From assembly GCA_036504215.1 (NCBI GenBank), contig DASXVO010000027.1, forward strand, positions 1-48,290: a stretch of DNA of 48,290 nucleotides. The letters run 5' to 3'. A model generated the notes under the pieces. That model ran no database searches. It saw only the letters and a list, made by a program, of their open reading frames with translations, and was not told the origin of the DNA. The stretch is from Vicinamibacterales bacterium. GTDB lineage: Bacteria; Acidobacteriota; Vicinamibacteria; Vicinamibacterales; Fen-181. Shown piece by piece: positions 46,255-48,290 of this stretch; position 1 is the stretch's first letter; every line of letters starts with the position of its first letter. Position numbers and translations under genes: made by a program.

Positions 46255-47229
46255 ATGATCAAACCCATGGAACTGATGGAGTTCGAAGCGCCCCTCGGCG
46301 TCCTGTTCAAGGAGATCGAGGCGCTCTCGATGCTGCCGCGGACCGAGCCGCGCGATCGGGAGATCGAACAGCTGCAGCGACGCGTGGTGTCGATGCGCGC
46401 GGACATCTACGCGAATCTGTCGCCGTGGCAACGCGTCCAGCTCGCACGTCATCCCAACCGTCCGTGCATGCTGGACTATGTCGGCCGGCTGTTCGACGGC
46501 TTCAGTGAGATCCACGGCGATCGCCGCTTTGCCGACGACCACGCGATCGTGGCTGGCCTGGCCGTCTTCCACGGGGCCCCGGTGCTCGTCGTCGGGCACC
46601 AGAAGGGCGGCGGCGACACCAAGCAGAAGATCTATCGGAACTTCGGCTATGCGAAGCCGGAAGGCTATCGCAAGGCGTTGCGTGCGATGAAGCTGGCCGA
46701 GAAGTTCCATCGCCCGGTCATCGTGATCGTGGACACGCCGGCGGCGTACCCGGGAATCGAATCGGAGGAACGGGGAGTGGCCGAGGCGATTGCGTTCAAT
46801 CTGCGCGAGATGGCCGTGCTGAACGTTCCCGTGATCGTCACGATCTGCGGGGAGGGGGGCAGCGGCGGCGCCCTGGGAATCGCCATTGGGGATCGTGTGC
46901 TGATCCAGGAATTCGCCATCTACAGCGTGATTCCCCCCGAGGGGTGCGCGGCAATCCTGTGGCGCGATGCCGCTCGCAAGGTGGAGGCGTCCGAGGCGCT
47001 GAAGCTGACGGCGCCGGACATGCTGCGTCTCGGCATCGTGGACGAGATTATCCCCGAACCCGCCGGTGGCGCGCACAACGATCCCGACGCGGCCGCGAGC
47101 CGGCTCGACGAGGCGATCCGCCGTTCGCTGGGAGAAGTGAGTCGACTGTCAGCCGATGACCGGGTGGCCCGCCGGTACGAGAAGTTCCGGAACATGGGAC
47201 GGCTCGGGGTGGACTTCGTCGAGAAGTGA
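46255..47229 (+). CDS. accA: Acetyl-CoA carboxylase carboxyltransferase subunit alpha
   Basis: AccA with AccD transfers the carboxyl group from biotin to acetyl-CoA, making malonyl-CoA for fatty acids. The 324-residue protein has the family length. Key parts are the N-terminal helix MEFEAPLGVLFKEIEAL, VGHQKGGGDTKQKIYRNFGY (about 118-137), VDTPAAYPGIESEERG, and the oxyanion-hole GEGGSGGALGIAIGD. It begins at ATG 46255 behind AGGAGG with only 3 nt spacing; ATG 46267 is an alternative with too long a spacing. Gene order dnaE-accA is common in bacteria. recJ starts 12 bp later. Confidence 0.97.
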   Translation: MIKPMELMEFEAPLGVLFKEIEALSMLPRTEPRDREIEQLQRRVVSMRADIYANLSPWQRVQLARHPNRPCMLDYVGRLFDGFSEIHGDRRFADDHAIVAGLAVFHGAPVLVVGHQKGGGDTKQKIYRNFGYAKPEGYRKALRAMKLAEKFHRPVIVIVDTPAAYPGIESEERGVAEAIAFNLREMAVLNVPVIVTICGEGGSGGALGIAIGDRVLIQEFAIYSVIPPEGCAAILWRDAARKVEASEALKLTAPDMLRLGIVDEIIPEPAGGAHNDPDAAASRLDEAIRRSLGEVSRLSADDRVARRYEKFRNMGRLGVDFVEK

Positions 47230-47241
47230 GAAGCCGGCTAG

Positions 47242-48290
47242 ATGCCAACTCTGCTCTGGGAACATCAGACGTGTGACGAGGTCGCGGCGGCCGCGCTGGC
47301 GACCGCGCTTGGAATCAGTACCGTCACTGCGCGGCTGTTGTGCCTGCGAGGCATCTCCACGCCAGAGGAGGCGGCTCGCTTCCTGAAGCCCTCTCTCGAC
47401 CAATTGCACGACCCGTATCTGCTCGCCGACATGGCAGTGGCGGTCGATCGCGTGCTGTCCGCCATCGCGCGCCGCGAGCGCATCGTGATTCATGGGGACT
47501 ACGACGTCGATGGCATCACCTCCACCGTGATCCTCGAGCGCGCGCTCGCGTCCCTCGGGGCCGATGTCGGGCACTTCATCCCCGAGCGCATTCGCGATGG
47601 CTACGGCCTGCAGGTGCCGGCCATCGAGCGGCTGCACGCAGAGGGGGCCCGCCTGGTGATCTCGGTAGATTGCGGGATTCGCAGCCTCGACGCGGCACGG
47701 CGCGCCCGGGCCCTTGGTGTCGACCTGATCGTCACGGACCATCACGAACCGGAAGCGGAACTGCCGCCCGCGGTCGCCGTCATCAACCCGAAGCGGTCGG
47801 ATTGCACCTATCCCGACAAGCACCTGGCGGGCGTCGGCGTGGCCCTGAAACTGGTGCAGGCGCTCTGCACGCGAAGCGGACACGAGAAGTGGCTGCCCGC
47901 GTTCGTGAAGATTGCCGCCCTCGGGACCCTGGCGGACGTCGTGCCGCTCGTCGGGGAGAACCGGGTGATCGCCAAACAGGGCCTCGAGATGCTCTCGAAG
48001 GGCCCCCACAAGGTGGGCCTGCGGGCGCTGCTCGACGCGTCCGGCTTGGGCGGGAAGACCATCGGCAGCTATCACGTCGCGTTCATCCTCGCGCCACGCA
48101 TGAACGCTGCGGGGCGCATGGCGACCCCGGATATCACCGCCAGGCTGCTGTTGGCCACCGACGAGGCGCAGGCGGATGAAGCACGTGTCCTGGCGACCCA
48201 GCTGAACGAGGAGAACCTGCGGCGTCAGGAAGAGGAGCAGGAGATCCTGGCCCAGGCCCGGCGCGCGATCGAAGGCGATCCGGACATCGG
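47242..48290 (+). CDS. recJ: Single-stranded-DNA-specific exonuclease RecJ (3' end outside window)
   Basis: RecJ degrades single-stranded DNA 5' to 3' in recombination and mismatch repair. Translation from ATG 47242 is open through the window edge, giving about 349 residues of a protein normally near 570. DHH-family metal motifs are present: HGDYDVDGITST (about 83-94), SVDCGIRS and VTDHHEPEAELP. The linker LAGVGVALKLVQAL and LAPRMNAAGRM, opening the DHHA1 part, follow. It starts 12 bp after accA, so dnaE-accA-recJ may be one transcript. The missing piece is the rest of DHHA1 and the OB domain. Confidence 0.95.
   Translation, partial: MPTLLWEHQTCDEVAAAALATALGISTVTARLLCLRGISTPEEAARFLKPSLDQLHDPYLLADMAVAVDRVLSAIARRERIVIHGDYDVDGITSTVILERALASLGADVGHFIPERIRDGYGLQVPAIERLHAEGARLVISVDCGIRSLDAARRARALGVDLIVTDHHEPEAELPPAVAVINPKRSDCTYPDKHLAGVGVALKLVQALCTRSGHEKWLPAFVKIAALGTLADVVPLVGENRVIAKQGLEMLSKGPHKVGLRALLDASGLGGKTIGSYHVAFILAPRMNAAGRMATPDITARLLLATDEAQADEARVLATQLNEENLRRQEEEQEILAQARRAIEGDPDI

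Overview
The window is about 48 kb of GC-rich, gene-dense bacterial chromosome. Several features suggest an Acidobacteriota genome, most likely of the Vicinamibacteria type: a large BNR-repeat exported protein, a carboxypeptidase-regulatory TonB-dependent receptor, a peptidase/propeller/barrel surface protein, an NtrY-like giant kinase, and a dispersed palindromic repeat. This placement is inferred from gene style and was not tested by a phylogenetic marker. No rRNA, CRISPR array, transposase, integrase or phage gene is visible.

Layout. 0-3.3 kb is a minus-strand run: a secreted VanX-like dipeptidase, an AmrS-like radical SAM enzyme, MoaA and possibly a small unknown protein. 3.3-7.6 kb on the plus strand holds a NagX/HGSNAT-like membrane acetyltransferase, an HTH protein with an RDD-like membrane segment, an MFS transporter, a repeat cluster, surE and tRNA-Pro(CGG) with its terminator. 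7.9-12.2 kb holds a B12-binding-type radical SAM protein, a ferredoxin reductase-Rieske fusion on the minus strand beside a truncated aquaporin gene, an unknown secreted protein and a DNPH1-like hydrolase. 12.3-18.5 kb holds the BNR-repeat protein, a KimA-like potassium permease (minus), acyP, apt and tRNA-Arg(CCT).

18.5-21.7 kb, directly after tRNA-Arg, is a decayed accessory stretch. It contains a beta-helix remnant, an intact radical SAM gene and a TupA-like ATP-grasp pseudogene with an internal deletion. 21.7-29 kb is envelope-related: a TonB-dependent receptor, a membrane-anchored TPR protein, a ureohydrolase (minus) and the peptidase/beta-propeller/beta-barrel fusion (minus).

29-48.3 kb is mostly housekeeping: mutS (minus), tsaB-rimI, a DUF465 protein, psd-pssA (together making phosphatidylethanolamine), a 1336-residue NtrY-like histidine kinase (minus), an unknown membrane protein overlapping an aminotransferase, a PQQ-type beta-propeller protein (minus) divergent from dnaE, then accA and a recJ cut by the window edge.

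I did not find a clear new multi-gene system. The observations most worth following are: two back-to-back, apparently leaderless starts sharing one TATAATA box between dnaE and the propeller gene; the metallopeptidase/propeller/barrel fusion; the palindrome plus 17-nt tandem repeat ahead of surE; the decayed island after tRNA-Arg with a surviving radical SAM gene; and a divergent pair that may act in peptidoglycan recycling.
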